64,000 bases of DNA from JALZKA01 sp963701205 (lineage in GTDB: Bacteria > Actinomycetota > Thermoleophilia > Solirubrobacterales > 70-9): the NCBI GenBank assembly GCA_963701205.1, contig OY969575.1, positions 1,178,001 to 1,242,000 on the forward strand, in the 5' to 3' direction. Every line of letters starts with the position of its first letter. Position 1 is the stretch's first letter. Below, piece after piece: positions 9,101 to 17,104 of the stretch. A program made the translations under genes and the position numbers. Under the pieces are notes generated by a model. It ran no database searches and had not been told where the DNA came from. It was given only the letters and a program-made list of their open reading frames with translations.

Positions 9101-9333
9101 TTGCCGTTGGCGGTCGGCGGGCCCTCGTAGAAACTCCAAGTTTCAGCGCCATCGCGCCAGGCCAGTTGCTTGGCGAACAAGTCCTGCTGTTGCCAACGCG
9201 CGAGCGTCTCCTGCTCCAGCGCGGGGAGGCTCTGCTTGGGATCGACGGGTCTGAAGCCGGACACGGCGGCGGATTCTGGCAGGGCACCGGCTCCACCGAG
9301 CGCTTGGGCCCCCGCGACCAGGGCCACTGCCAT
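6124..9333 (-). CDS. ileS: Isoleucyl-tRNA synthetase
   Basis: A class I aminoacyl-tRNA synthetase charging tRNA-Ile, about 1046-1069 residues. The HIGH-box region reads TANGKPGSHHVLSR, the variant found in the mycobacterial-type enzyme. The editing (CP1) domain includes TTTPWTLISHAAVAVG, and the KMSKS loop is exact (GQKMSKSKGN). The zinc-like motifs CPRCG and CWRCD are present, and the anticodon-binding domain follows. This long form is the one associated with mupirocin resistance. The longest frame starts at ATG 9333, but the first 23 residues (Ala/Gly-rich) do not look conserved. GTG 9264, giving a protein starting at SGFRPVDPKQ, is an alternative start. Confidence 0.95.
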   Translation of the reverse strand: MAVALVAGAQALGGAGALPESAAVSGFRPVDPKQSLPALEQETLARWQQQDLFAKQLAWRDGAETWSFYEGPPTANGKPGSHHVLSRVFKDIYPRYQAMRGYHVPRKGGWDCHGLPVELEVEKQLGISSKAEIEEYGIAEFNAKCRESVFAYVSDWESLTERIGFWVDLDDAYVTMTDDYIESVWWALRQIWDAGRLYEGHKVVPYCPRCGTALSSHEVAQGYHDVVDPSVFVRLPVTDAGGSPLEPGDNLLVWTTTPWTLISHAAVAVGAEIEYVRASVEGETVIVAAALAERVLGEDANELARFKGAAIQGVAYQAPFAYIKGSDFGEHGHTVLAADFVTTEDGTGLVHTALAFGEDDFRLGEQYGMTLQNPVRPDGTYDERVPDFQGKLVFEHNPEIVAAMRDSGRLFREQNYEHSYPHCWRCDTPLLYYAKASWYIRTTDVRDQMLAANQQIGWRPEHIKDGRFGKWLENNVDWALSRERYWGTPLPIWRCEEDECDGEFCAGSVADLRDRGGEVGDDLHRPFIDDVAVPCSADGCSGQMRRVPEVIDTWFDSGAMPFAQFHHPFEGTAEFEARFPANYICEAIDQTRGWFYSLLAVSTLVFGEASYENCVCLGLILDPEGQKMSKSKGNVVDPWEVLDEHGADAFRWYYFTAQQPWSGYRFSAETVGEAARQFLNQLWNTYSFWVLYANADGLTADSAPEAPAAGKGQDLDRWILSELQRVTDLVNTEMEDFNCTGAGQALAAFVETLSNRYVRLSRRRFWDADHDALGTLRHCLVESAKLLAPFVPFVADEIHTNLASGGGSVHLADYPATDPARRDPDLEAGVEAAMRAIELGRAARAAAKLKMRQPLAKAVIVATDAERIEIDRLGDVVRSELNVKDLEFVTEEADLVAYEVKPNYRTLGPRFGKRMPQVAAAVAALDPETASAAAKGERVVGISIDGADHSLEPADLVLSMRPLEGYEVEAESGSAVALALDLTDELIAEGLAREVVHAVQTARKDAGLEVTDRIALSLGGDATLLDAAKTHEAYVTREVLATSIGYEAGEGGGAAIEGMDLLIAVARAG

Positions 9334-9404
9334 CGCGGGTGGGCTCTCGCGCTCTATAGCCTGATAGCCAAGGTCAATACTTGATGCAAGCGAGCGGAGG
9401 ACAG

Positions 9405-10718
9405 ATGGCGGAACAGCTTTGGGGCGGAGAGACTGCGAAAGCGGTCGAAAACTTCCCCGTGTCGGGGCACCCGATCCCGGCGCCGGTGGTCTGGGCGCTG
9501 GGTCGCCTCAAGGCGGCTGCGGCCCGGGCAAACGCCGATCTGGAAAAGCTTGATGTGGAATTGGCCGACCGCATCGCGGCCGCGGGCGATGCTGTCGCCG
9601 CCGGTGAACACGACGACCAGTTTCCCGTCGACGTCTTCCAGACGGGCTCCGGTACGTCGTCGAACATGAACGCCAACGAGGTCATCGCGAACCTCGCCGG
9701 GGAGGGCGTCCACCCGAACGATCACGTGAACATGGGTCAGTCGTCCAATGACGTCTTTCCCTCAGCTGTTCACCTTGCGGCACTGGCAGAAGTCACTTCC
9801 GACCTGTTGCCAGCGATTGATGGCCTCGCCGCCAAACTGGGCGAGCGCGCCGCGGAATTCGCCGACATCGTCAAGTCGGGCAGAACCCACCTTATGGATG
9901 CGGTGCCGGTCACGCTGGGCCAGGAGTTCGGCGGATACGAAGCCCAAATTGCCCTCGCGGGTGACCGTGTTCGCGCCACGCTCGAGCGAGTGGGCCAATT
10001 GCCGCTCGGCGGGACGGCAACCGGGACAGGTCTGAACACCCATCCCGAATTCGCAAAAAAGGTCCGCGCCCTGATCGCTGCTGACACCGGGCTTGACCTT
10101 GCCGAGCCCCGTGACCGCTTCGAGGCGCAGGCCAATCGCGACTCCCTGGTTGAGCTCTCGGGAGCGCTGAAGGTGTTGGCGGTCTCGCTGATCAAGATCG
10201 GAAACGATCTGGCGTTGATGGGCTCCGGCCCGCGTGCAGGGCTCAGTGAGCTGCGGCTGCCGGAGCTGCAGAAGGGCTCGTCGATCATGCCGGGCAAGGT
10301 CAACCCAGTCATCTGTGAAGTCGTGATCCAGGTCGGCGATCAGGTGATCGGCAACGACGCGGCCATCACTGCCGCGGGAAGCCAGGGCCAGTTCGAGCTG
10401 AACGTGCGGGTGCCCCTGATCGCCCGCAATCTGCTTGACCAGATCAAGTTGCTTGCCGCCGCGTGCCGGCTCCTGAACGAGAAGTGCGTTGCTGGCCTGG
10501 AGCCGAATCTGGAGATGCTGAACCAGCACGCCGAGTCAACGCTTCAGGTGGCGACTGCGCTCAACCCGATCATCGGCTACGACAGCGCCGCCGAGATCGT
10601 CAAGGAGGCGGCTGCGTCGGGCCGCACGGTGCGCGAGGTCGCGCTTGAGAAGGGCATCGACGCGGCGACGCTTGACGAGGCGCTCGACTTTAAGGGCCTG
10701 GCTCGCCCGCATGGATGA
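9405..10718 (+). CDS. fumC: Class II fumarate hydratase
   Basis: Iron-independent fumarase, interconverting fumarate and L-malate in the TCA cycle. It has 437 residues, slightly short of the usual 460. Signature blocks are visible in order: TGSGTSSNMNANEV, HVNMGQSSNDVFP, SGRTHLMDAVP, and the superfamily loop GSSIMPGKVNP with the catalytic serine. The start chosen is ATG 9405, because GGAGG lies five bases before it. Upstream in-frame starts at 9381 and 9384 lack a ribosome site. The gene is divergent from ileS. Confidence 0.93.
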   Translation: MAEQLWGGETAKAVENFPVSGHPIPAPVVWALGRLKAAAARANADLEKLDVELADRIAAAGDAVAAGEHDDQFPVDVFQTGSGTSSNMNANEVIANLAGEGVHPNDHVNMGQSSNDVFPSAVHLAALAEVTSDLLPAIDGLAAKLGERAAEFADIVKSGRTHLMDAVPVTLGQEFGGYEAQIALAGDRVRATLERVGQLPLGGTATGTGLNTHPEFAKKVRALIAADTGLDLAEPRDRFEAQANRDSLVELSGALKVLAVSLIKIGNDLALMGSGPRAGLSELRLPELQKGSSIMPGKVNPVICEVVIQVGDQVIGNDAAITAAGSQGQFELNVRVPLIARNLLDQIKLLAAACRLLNEKCVAGLEPNLEMLNQHAESTLQVATALNPIIGYDSAAEIVKEAAASGRTVREVALEKGIDAATLDEALDFKGLARPHG

Positions 10719-10772
10719 TCCGGTCGCGGGGGAGTGGCGTAACGTTCCCTGGGGTGATCGGCACCTACTCAG

Positions 10773-11267
10773 ATGACAACTGAAAAGGCAACATTTGGCG
10801 CGGGCTGCTTTTGGCAGGTGGAGGAGAACTTCCGCCGCACCGACGGTGTGATCGACACCGCCGTCGGCTACGAGGGCGGCCACGTGGACAACCCGACCTA
10901 CGAGCAGGTTTGCACGGGGACGACCGGGCACGTCGAGGTCTGCCAGGTCGAGTTTGACCCAGGCGTGGTCAGCTTTGAGGAGCTGATCGCGAAGTACTTT
11001 GCGATTCATGACCCGACCCAGCTCAATCGCCAGGGTCCCGACATCGGATTTCAGTACCGCTCGGTGATCTTCGCCCACAGCGACGAGCAGGCAGAGGTGG
11101 CCGCAAAGTTCATCGCCGACGCCCAAAGCCGGTTCAAGGATCCGATCGTCACCACGGTGGAGCCCGCCGCCACGTTCTGGATGGCTGAGGAATACCACCA
11201 GTGCTACGTCCAAAAACAAGGCGAGAGGCCCGGGATCTTCTCATCGCTGTTCGGTTCGCCCTCCTAG
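10773..11267 (+). CDS. msrA: Peptide-methionine (S)-S-oxide reductase
   Basis: A 164-residue MsrA that repairs methionine-S-sulfoxide using thioredoxin. The catalytic motif GAGCFW is at residues 9-14. Substrate-binding YEGGHVDNPTYEQVCTG and HDPTQLNRQGPDIGFQYRS are complete. A cysteine near the C-terminus (YHQCYVQ) could act as a resolving residue. The length is normal. The 3' end overlaps the next reading frame by 67 bases if that gene starts at its only available GTG. The thioredoxin needed for recycling is encoded five kilobases upstream. Confidence 0.94.
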   Translation: MTTEKATFGAGCFWQVEENFRRTDGVIDTAVGYEGGHVDNPTYEQVCTGTTGHVEVCQVEFDPGVVSFEELIAKYFAIHDPTQLNRQGPDIGFQYRSVIFAHSDEQAEVAAKFIADAQSRFKDPIVTTVEPAATFWMAEEYHQCYVQKQGERPGIFSSLFGSPS

Positions 11268-11650
11268 CCGCCGCGGCGCTCGTCCTCGCCGGTTGCGGCG
11301 ACGACGAGTCCGACGGTTCGCCCCCCGACTCGGCGCAGACTGAGATCACCGTGACGCTTGCGGCTGACGGGGAGGAGAGCCAGAAAGCGTCGGTCACCTG
11401 CGAATCCGGCGACGCCGATCCCTGTGGCGCCCTCGCTCTGACCGATTTCGAGCCGGTCCCGGCCGACATTCCGTGCACGGAGATCTACGGCGGACCGGAT
11501 GTCGCCACGATCGAGGGCACGGTTGCCGGGAAGCCGGTATCGGCGAGGTTCACCCGCTCAAACGGCTGCGAGATCGAGCGCTTTGACCGAGTCCTGCCGT
11601 TGCTTGAGGCTGAGTTCCCCGGATACGTGCCTGGGGCTTCGCTGCGCTAG
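11201..11650 (+). CDS. SSI-like (subtilisin inhibitor family) lipoprotein
   Basis: A 149-residue lipoprotein: a hydrophobic signal ends in the lipobox LAGC near residue 32, then an acidic linker. The mature part resembles Streptomyces subtilisin inhibitors. Four cysteines fall in the two-disulfide pattern (TCES..DPCG and PCTEIY..NGCE), followed by VATIEGTVAGKPVSARF, the inhibitor's beta-strand pattern. In SSI the reactive bond follows the residue two after the third Cys. Here that P1 position is Glu, unlike the usual Met/Lys. If active it might block a Glu-specific protease, but SSI-like domains without inhibitor activity are possible. The only in-frame start is GTG 11201 inside msrA. Confidence 0.6.
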   Translation: MLRPKTRREARDLLIAVRFALLAAAALVLAGCGDDESDGSPPDSAQTEITVTLAADGEESQKASVTCESGDADPCGALALTDFEPVPADIPCTEIYGGPDVATIEGTVAGKPVSARFTRSNGCEIERFDRVLPLLEAEFPGYVPGASLR

Positions 11651-11654
11651 GGAT

Positions 11655-13286
11655 CTAGGTGCGTTCGAAGGCGCCGATATCCGGCTTGCGGTCGCGCTTT
11701 CGTCCTCGCTGATCCTTGCCCGGCGCGCGGCGGTCAGCCTTGCCGATGGCTGGGCTGCGCTTCTTTAGGCCCACGGTCTGGGTTGGGCCACCATTGTTTC
11801 GCAGTTGCCCAATTCGCGGATTGCCTACGACGGGGTCGCCCGCAAAGCCGGTGCAGTCGGCTAGATCGGTCAGCATGTTGTGGCCGAGCGAGACAAACGC
11901 TCCTTCGCAATCCGGCCCGGTGCCGCCGTTGCTTGAGTTCAGGGCGATCAACGAGTTGCCAACGCTGAACGTACCGCCGAACAAGAGCAGCCCGCCGCCC
12001 TGGGGCTCGGAGGCATCAAGCTGGTTCACTTGATTTCGCACCACTGTCGCGGCGTTGAGCTTGACGGTGGCTCCATTGTTGGCGGCGATGCCGCCGCCGT
12101 AGAGGGCATTGTTGTTGGCGATCGTCGAGTTGGTGACCTTGAGGCTTCCCTCGCGCATTGAGATACCGCCGCCGCCGACCGCCGAGTTGTCGTTAACGGT
12201 GGACTGGCGCAGCGCAATGCGGGCGGTAAATCCCGCGATAGCCCCGCCCTCTACCTCGACATGATTACGGGCCAGGGTCGAGCGCAGCACCGTGACCCGG
12301 GTGCCCTCGAAGGCGGAGACCGGTCCGTAATTGCCGCTTTGGGCGACCAAACGTGAATCGATGATCCGCGCGTTGGTGTCGGGCAATGGCAGGTAGATCC
12401 CCGGTAGTCCACCCATGTTGCGCGCCACCAGCGATCGGCGCACACTGACTTCACCGCGACCGAGGACAGCGCCTGTCCAGGCGCGGCCATCGTTGCCCGT
12501 GATTTGGCTGTCGGTCACACGGAGACCCTGGTAGGCAACAATGCCGCCAACAGGGTTTCCCGCCGGGCTGGGCCCAATCCTGTTGGCAGAAACCCGTGAA
12601 TTGTGCAGCACACCTGCCTCGCCGATCGCGAGGCCACCCGTTTCCTGACCCTCGTTGTCGATGATTGCGCTGTTTGAGATCGTCGAATTGGGGCCGGCGG
12701 TGACGCCCCCGATCCCGCCGATGTTGTGGCTGACCTCGGTGCCGGTCATGGTCAACCGCCGATAAGTACCAACACCGCCAGTGCCATTGGACGTCGTGTT
12801 GTTGCGGATCTTGCATCTGGAGATCGCCAGGCGCCTTCCATCGGAACGGACTGCGCCGACTCCCTCCCGAAGCACGAGGTTGCTGAGTGAGGTTCGACGG
12901 GTTCCTTGCTGGACGTCAAAGATCCTGTCGATCGAGTTGGCGTCGATCGTCGCCTGCTGTCCGCCTGAAGTGCGGACCGCAACGGAGTCGGTGACATCAA
13001 GGTCACCTGTCTCGGCCGAGTCGTCATTGCCAACCAATGCGAGGGTGTATGTCTTTCCTGACCGCAGCACCACGGTGTCAGCACCGGGGTGGGCGTTTGC
13101 GGCTCGAATCGCCTCGCGCAGCGAGCAGTCGCTGGGACGGCATGCGTTAGGCAACGGGTCGTTGGTGCGCGTCACCTCGTAGGTGCGCGCCGCAGCTGCT
13201 GCAGAGGCTGCGAAGGCGATTGAACCGCAGGCCAGCGCCAACGCGACCGTTGCCAGAACCACTGGTGCGCGCACTCGATTCAGCAT
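11655..13286 (-). CDS. Secreted right-handed parallel beta-helix protein
   Basis: A 543-residue exported protein. A clear signal peptide covers residues 1-30 (Ala-rich, VVLATVALALACGS). Next comes ACRPSDCSLREAIRAANA, the CSLREAI block that opens many bacterial beta-helix surface proteins. About fourteen short Asn/Thr/Ser-rich coils follow, each carrying a pattern like ITNSTIANN. The C-terminus has LRNNGGPTQTVGL and ends DIGAFERT, the signature of the choice-of-anchor Q domain. The start is ATG 13286, six bases after AGAGGGG. The longer frame begins inside the upstream gene and is rejected. It is probably a cell-surface or released adhesin or carbohydrate-binding scaffold; no catalytic residues are evident. 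Confidence 0.75.
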   Translation of the reverse strand: MLNRVRAPVVLATVALALACGSIAFAASAAAAARTYEVTRTNDPLPNACRPSDCSLREAIRAANAHPGADTVVLRSGKTYTLALVGNDDSAETGDLDVTDSVAVRTSGGQQATIDANSIDRIFDVQQGTRRTSLSNLVLREGVGAVRSDGRRLAISRCKIRNNTTSNGTGGVGTYRRLTMTGTEVSHNIGGIGGVTAGPNSTISNSAIIDNEGQETGGLAIGEAGVLHNSRVSANRIGPSPAGNPVGGIVAYQGLRVTDSQITGNDGRAWTGAVLGRGEVSVRRSLVARNMGGLPGIYLPLPDTNARIIDSRLVAQSGNYGPVSAFEGTRVTVLRSTLARNHVEVEGGAIAGFTARIALRQSTVNDNSAVGGGGISMREGSLKVTNSTIANNNALYGGGIAANNGATVKLNAATVVRNQVNQLDASEPQGGGLLLFGGTFSVGNSLIALNSSNGGTGPDCEGAFVSLGHNMLTDLADCTGFAGDPVVGNPRIGQLRNNGGPTQTVGLKKRSPAIGKADRRAPGKDQRGRKRDRKPDIGAFERT

Positions 13287-13335
13287 CGCGCCCCTCTGCA
13301 TACCGGCGCACAATACACCCCAATTGGGCCAGTAG

Positions 13336-14802
13336 CTAAACGTTGACGGCGATGTACTTGGTCTCGAGATACTCCGCGAGACCCTCGTTGCCGCCTTCGC
13401 GACCGATGCCGGATTGCTTGACGCCGCCGAACGGCGCACCAGCGTTGGAGACGATGCCCTGGTTGAGGCCGATCATCCCGGTCTCGAGTGCCTCGCAGAC
13501 CCGAAACGCCCGCTTTAAGTCCTGGGTGAAGACGTAGGCGACGAGCCCGTACTCCGTGCGGTTTGCCGCGGCGATTGCCTCCTCGTCGGTGGAGAACGTC
13601 GCGATGGGCGCAACGGGCCCGAAGATCTCCTCGCTCAGTACCCGGGCATCCGCGGTGATCCCGGTCAGGACGGTTGGCTCGAAGAAGTAACCGGCGCCGT
13701 CTCGCGCCGATCCACCCGTAAGGCAAGCGGCGCCCTTGGCGACGGCGTCCTCCACAAGCTCGGCCACCTTGTCGCGCTGAGCTGAGTCGATCAGCGGTCC
13801 GACCTCCACGCCCTCCTCGCTGCCACGCCCGATCTTCATGGCGCCCATCCGCTCGGCTAGGCGGCGAGCGAACTCGTCGGCGACCGCTTCGTGGACGTGG
13901 AAGCGGTTGGCGGACGTGCACGCCTCGCCCACGTTGCGCATCTTGGCGAGCATCGCGCCCTCCACGGCAGCGTCGAGGTCAGCGTCGTCAAAGACCAGGA
14001 ACGGCGCGTTCCCACCAAGTTCCATCGAAGTCTTCAGCACCGTCTCGGCGGCCTGGGCGATTAGCTTGCGCCCGACTTCGGTTGAGCCGGTGAAGCTCAG
14101 CTTGCGCAGCCGTGGATCGCCGATGATCGGCTCGGAGACGGCGGCAGAGGACTTCGACGTGATCACGTTGAGGACGCCCTTTGGCAGCCCGCAGTCCTCG
14201 AGGATCTTCGCCAGGGCGAGCATCGAAAGCGGCGTCTGCTGAGCCGGCTTGACGACCATCGTGCAACCAGCGGCGATCGCTGGCCCGATCTTGCGTGTGC
14301 CCATTGCGTTGGGAAAGTTCCAGGGGGTGATGAAGTAGCAGGGGCCGACGGGCTGGCGCATCACGAGCACTCGGCTCTGGGCGTTTCCGGCTGTCTTGAA
14401 GTAGCCGTCGATGCGGAGCGCCTCGCCGCTGAACCAGCGGAAGAACTCGGCGGCATACGCGATCTCGCCCTTCGATTCCGCCACCGACTTTCCCATCTCA
14501 AGCGTCATCAGCAGCGCCAGCTCATCCGCCTTGTCGCCAAGCGCAACGAACGCGTCGTGAAGAATCTCCGAGCGCTCGTTTGGGGCGCTCGCAGCCCAAT
14601 CGGCCTGCGCTGCGCAGGCCGCATCAAGCGCTGCACGGGCGTCGTCGGGGGTGCCGTCGGCCACCTCGCAAAGCGCCTCGCCCGTTGCCGGGTCCTCGAC
14701 GGCCAGCGTCGCGCCGCTGGCTGAGTCGCGCCACTCACCCGCGATCAGAAGCTGCTTGGGGGCCGCCTCGATTACCGCTTGCTCGTCAGTGCCGCTGCCC
14801 AT
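13336..14802 (-). CDS. NAD(P)-dependent aldehyde dehydrogenase, succinate-semialdehyde type
   Basis: A 488-residue ALDH-superfamily enzyme, closest in motif content to GabD-type succinate-semialdehyde dehydrogenases. Cofactor loop FTGSTEVGRKL, general-base Glu in MELGGNAPFLVF, nucleophilic Cys in GEACTSANRF, and C-terminal GAPFGGVKQSGIGREGG are all intact. The start is ATG 14802, with AAAGGAGG six bases upstream; the longer frame to 14859 lacks a site. It would oxidise an aldehyde such as succinate semialdehyde, linking GABA degradation to the TCA cycle. No GABA transaminase is adjacent, so the substrate is inferred from family similarity only. Confidence 0.87.
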   Translation of the reverse strand: MGSGTDEQAVIEAAPKQLLIAGEWRDSASGATLAVEDPATGEALCEVADGTPDDARAALDAACAAQADWAASAPNERSEILHDAFVALGDKADELALLMTLEMGKSVAESKGEIAYAAEFFRWFSGEALRIDGYFKTAGNAQSRVLVMRQPVGPCYFITPWNFPNAMGTRKIGPAIAAGCTMVVKPAQQTPLSMLALAKILEDCGLPKGVLNVITSKSSAAVSEPIIGDPRLRKLSFTGSTEVGRKLIAQAAETVLKTSMELGGNAPFLVFDDADLDAAVEGAMLAKMRNVGEACTSANRFHVHEAVADEFARRLAERMGAMKIGRGSEEGVEVGPLIDSAQRDKVAELVEDAVAKGAACLTGGSARDGAGYFFEPTVLTGITADARVLSEEIFGPVAPIATFSTDEEAIAAANRTEYGLVAYVFTQDLKRAFRVCEALETGMIGLNQGIVSNAGAPFGGVKQSGIGREGGNEGLAEYLETKYIAVNV

Positions 14803-14966
14803 GCTCGTCCTCCTTTGGGAGTTCGCCGACTCGGCGCCCCGGATCGTTTGATCGGCCACCGGCTGCCAGCCTAGTCGGCGGCGTCGCTGGGCCGCCCCCT
14901 GCAGGCGCAGGGGTAGTACTTCGCAGGGAGAAATCGCGACTTACGCCGTCCTAGCCTGTTGTAGGG

Positions 14967-16070
14967 ATGCAAACCATGAACCGAACTGCTGCGCTCAAAG
15001 TGTTGTTGGCGATCTTGCTCGCCGGATTGGCCCTGCCCACGGTGGTGGAGGCCAAGTGGGTGCTGCCGGGACATGGATACGGCCACGGGGTCGGGATGAG
15101 CCAGTACGGCGCCTACGGTCAGGCCAAGGACGGGCGCTCCTACAGGCAGATCCTGCGCCACTATTACAAAGGGGTGGAGGTCAGGAACGCCAAGACCCGA
15201 CGCGTCCGGGTCTTGCTGACGAGCGGCGTAGGCTCGATCCCGTTCTCCGGCGCCAAGCGCGCCTGCGGGAAGCAGCTTCACTCTTCGAAGAGCTACAGCT
15301 TCGCTGCCAAGGGATCAGGCGTCCAACTACGGCGGGCAAGCGGTAAGCGAATCGCCGGCTGCGGCGGGGAGGGAGCCGCAGCGGGTCGTGGCTCGGTGTC
15401 CTGGAACGGCGTCGGCCGCTATCGCGGCAAGCTCGTCGGCCGCAACGTCGGCGGCTCGCTGTACGTGATCAACAAGGTCACGCTGGAGTCCTACGTTCGC
15501 GGCGTGATTCCCAGCGAGGTCCCGGCGTCCTGGTCGCCAAACGCGCTGCGCGCCCAGGCGGTGGCCGCGCGCTCGTACGCGTTGGCGACAAGGTTGAACG
15601 GCAACGGCTATGACCTCTACGACGACACTCGCAGCCAGGTCTACAACGGTATGCGGGTTGAGACAGCGTCAACCGACAAGGCCACCAGCGCAACGAAGGG
15701 CGAGGTCATCAAGGCCGGTGGTTCCGTCGCAACGGCGTACTTCTTCTCAACGTCCGGCGGCCAGACCGAGAACTCGGAATTCGTGTTCAGCGAGCCCCGC
15801 TCCTACCTGAAGGCCGTGAACGACCCGGCCGACAGAATCTCGCCGGTCTACAAGTGGCGGTTGCAGTTGTCGAACTCCCAGATGAAATCGAAACTGGCCG
15901 GCCTCTTCGCGGGCCGCCTCAAGAAGATCCGGATCCTGAAGACGGGGCGTTCGCCGCGGATCGTGAAGGCCCGGATCGTGGGTTCGGCCGGCTCATCGGT
16001 GGTTTCCGGCAACGACCTTCGCTACCGCCTTGAATTGCGCTCCACCTGGGTTCGCTTCAAGAAGCGCTGA
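14967..16070 (+). CDS. SpoIID/LytB-domain secreted protein
   Basis: A 367-residue exported protein with an N-terminal signal (residues 5-28, LLAILLAGLALPTVVEA). SpoIID is a murein glycan-cleaving enzyme of sporulating Firmicutes, and related proteins occur in actinobacteria. The core is seen in GHGYGHGVGMSQYGAYGQA and in ESYVRGVIPSEVPASW, which carries the catalytic-type Glu. AVAARSYAL and STSGGQTENSEFVF complete it. It likely remodels peptidoglycan outside the membrane. A TAGCCT box (14952-14957) ends nine bases before the ATG without a ribosome site. The 3' end overlaps the convergent lipocalin-like gene by 14 bases. Confidence 0.85.
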   Translation: MQTMNRTAALKVLLAILLAGLALPTVVEAKWVLPGHGYGHGVGMSQYGAYGQAKDGRSYRQILRHYYKGVEVRNAKTRRVRVLLTSGVGSIPFSGAKRACGKQLHSSKSYSFAAKGSGVQLRRASGKRIAGCGGEGAAAGRGSVSWNGVGRYRGKLVGRNVGGSLYVINKVTLESYVRGVIPSEVPASWSPNALRAQAVAARSYALATRLNGNGYDLYDDTRSQVYNGMRVETASTDKATSATKGEVIKAGGSVATAYFFSTSGGQTENSEFVFSEPRSYLKAVNDPADRISPVYKWRLQLSNSQMKSKLAGLFAGRLKKIRILKTGRSPRIVKARIVGSAGSSVVSGNDLRYRLELRSTWVRFKKR

Positions 16071-17061
16071 GCTCGCCGTCCGCGAAGGGCTGCACCGAAA
16101 GCCCGTGATCCGTATCGCGGGTGCCCAATTCATAGACCGCCGACCCGGCGACCTCAATCTGGGCGTGGCGTTCGTGCGGCCGCTCGACGCGAAGTTCGAG
16201 GTCCGCGATCGAGCAGTTGAGCGCATGATGCTCGGGCCCCTTCGGGTCGGCGTAAATCCAGGCCACAAAATCCTTTGCGGGAGCTGACACCTTGCCCTTG
16301 ACGTTCACGTTTTTTCCCGGGACCGTGAACTCGCAGCCGCTGGGGGTTTCCTCAATCTCGGTGCCGTAGGTACCCCTGAATCCACCAAGGCGATGGGGAA
16401 CGCCGTCGAGCACAAGCCGTCCGTTGGCGACCCACGGGCTGGTGCCCGGGCCCACCTTGACCCGGCCGATCGCGATGTCGAGGTAGTCGTCGGCGACCCC
16501 GGCGATGTCAGCCGCCTGGATCCAGATCCAGCGCTCCGCGTGCTCGGCGCCCCAGTTGTGCCCGACCATTCCCGGCCAGGAGTCGATCTCAAAGCGCTCC
16601 TCGCCGATCCTCACGTCGCCGCTGAAGCGAGCGCACGGGTACGGGCTCAAGAGCTTGGTCTTGGGCAACCGGGAGCGGTAGAGGAATGCGTGGGGCAGGT
16701 GGTAGAGGGCCTCGCTGCGAGTCTCAAAGCGCAGGTTCCACTCGGCCTCGCCGGGTTGGGCTCCGATTCGGCCCTGCGCCGTGCCGGGCGCCAGATTCGC
16801 TGCCCCGACCTGGATGTACGAATCGGATGGGAACTCGAGTTCTGACGCCGGAAGGTTGACCTTCGTAGCCCGGGGACCGCCGGCGTCCGCGTCAAACCAG
16901 GTGAACCAGATCGACGCCACCGGTTCCTCGCCCGGGCGTCGGTGGATCGTGTGGCGAATCCAGACAGCTTTGCCGCCGGCGGGGTGGGCGGCCTTGAGGT
17001 AGAAGCTCTCGTAGTGGCCGATGTCCTCCGCGAGATTCGGAAACCGGGCCTTGGTCCTCAT
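16057..17061 (-). CDS. AttH/CrtC/tocopherol-cyclase-like lipocalin-fold protein
   Basis: A 334-residue cytoplasmic-looking protein with no signal peptide. The central GMVGHNWGAEHAERWIW block, preceded by a Trp/Tyr-rich strand pattern, is the hallmark of the AttH/hydroxyneurosporene synthase/tocopherol-cyclase double-lipocalin group. That group binds or transforms hydrophobic isoprenoid or lipid substrates. The early KAVWIRHTIHRRPGEEP is also typical of bacterial members. No carotenoid or quinone gene is adjacent, so the substrate is unknown. The start at ATG 17061 is divergent from the transglycosylase gene across 43 bases. It could simply be a lipid carrier. Confidence 0.6.
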   Translation of the reverse strand: MRTKARFPNLAEDIGHYESFYLKAAHPAGGKAVWIRHTIHRRPGEEPVASIWFTWFDADAGGPRATKVNLPASELEFPSDSYIQVGAANLAPGTAQGRIGAQPGEAEWNLRFETRSEALYHLPHAFLYRSRLPKTKLLSPYPCARFSGDVRIGEERFEIDSWPGMVGHNWGAEHAERWIWIQAADIAGVADDYLDIAIGRVKVGPGTSPWVANGRLVLDGVPHRLGGFRGTYGTEIEETPSGCEFTVPGKNVNVKGKVSAPAKDFVAWIYADPKGPEHHALNCSIADLELRVERPHERHAQIEVAGSAVYELGTRDTDHGLSVQPFADGELSAS

Positions 17062-17091
17062 TGAGTTCTACCTCCCATAAGGCGGCCAACC

Positions 17092-17097
17092 TAACAT
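17092..17097 (+). promoter_or_regulatory. -10 box of a probable leaderless promoter (transglycosylase)
   Basis: TAACAT ends seven bases before the GTG start at 17105. The interval CAGCGCC contains no ribosome site. Confidence 0.45.
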
Positions 17098-17104
17098 CAG
17101 CGCC

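Noticed and set aside
8146..9384. Long plus-strand frame (412 codons) opposite ileS
   Set aside because: It is antisense to a certain aminoacyl-tRNA synthetase, has no recognisable motif, and such shadows are common in G+C-rich DNA.
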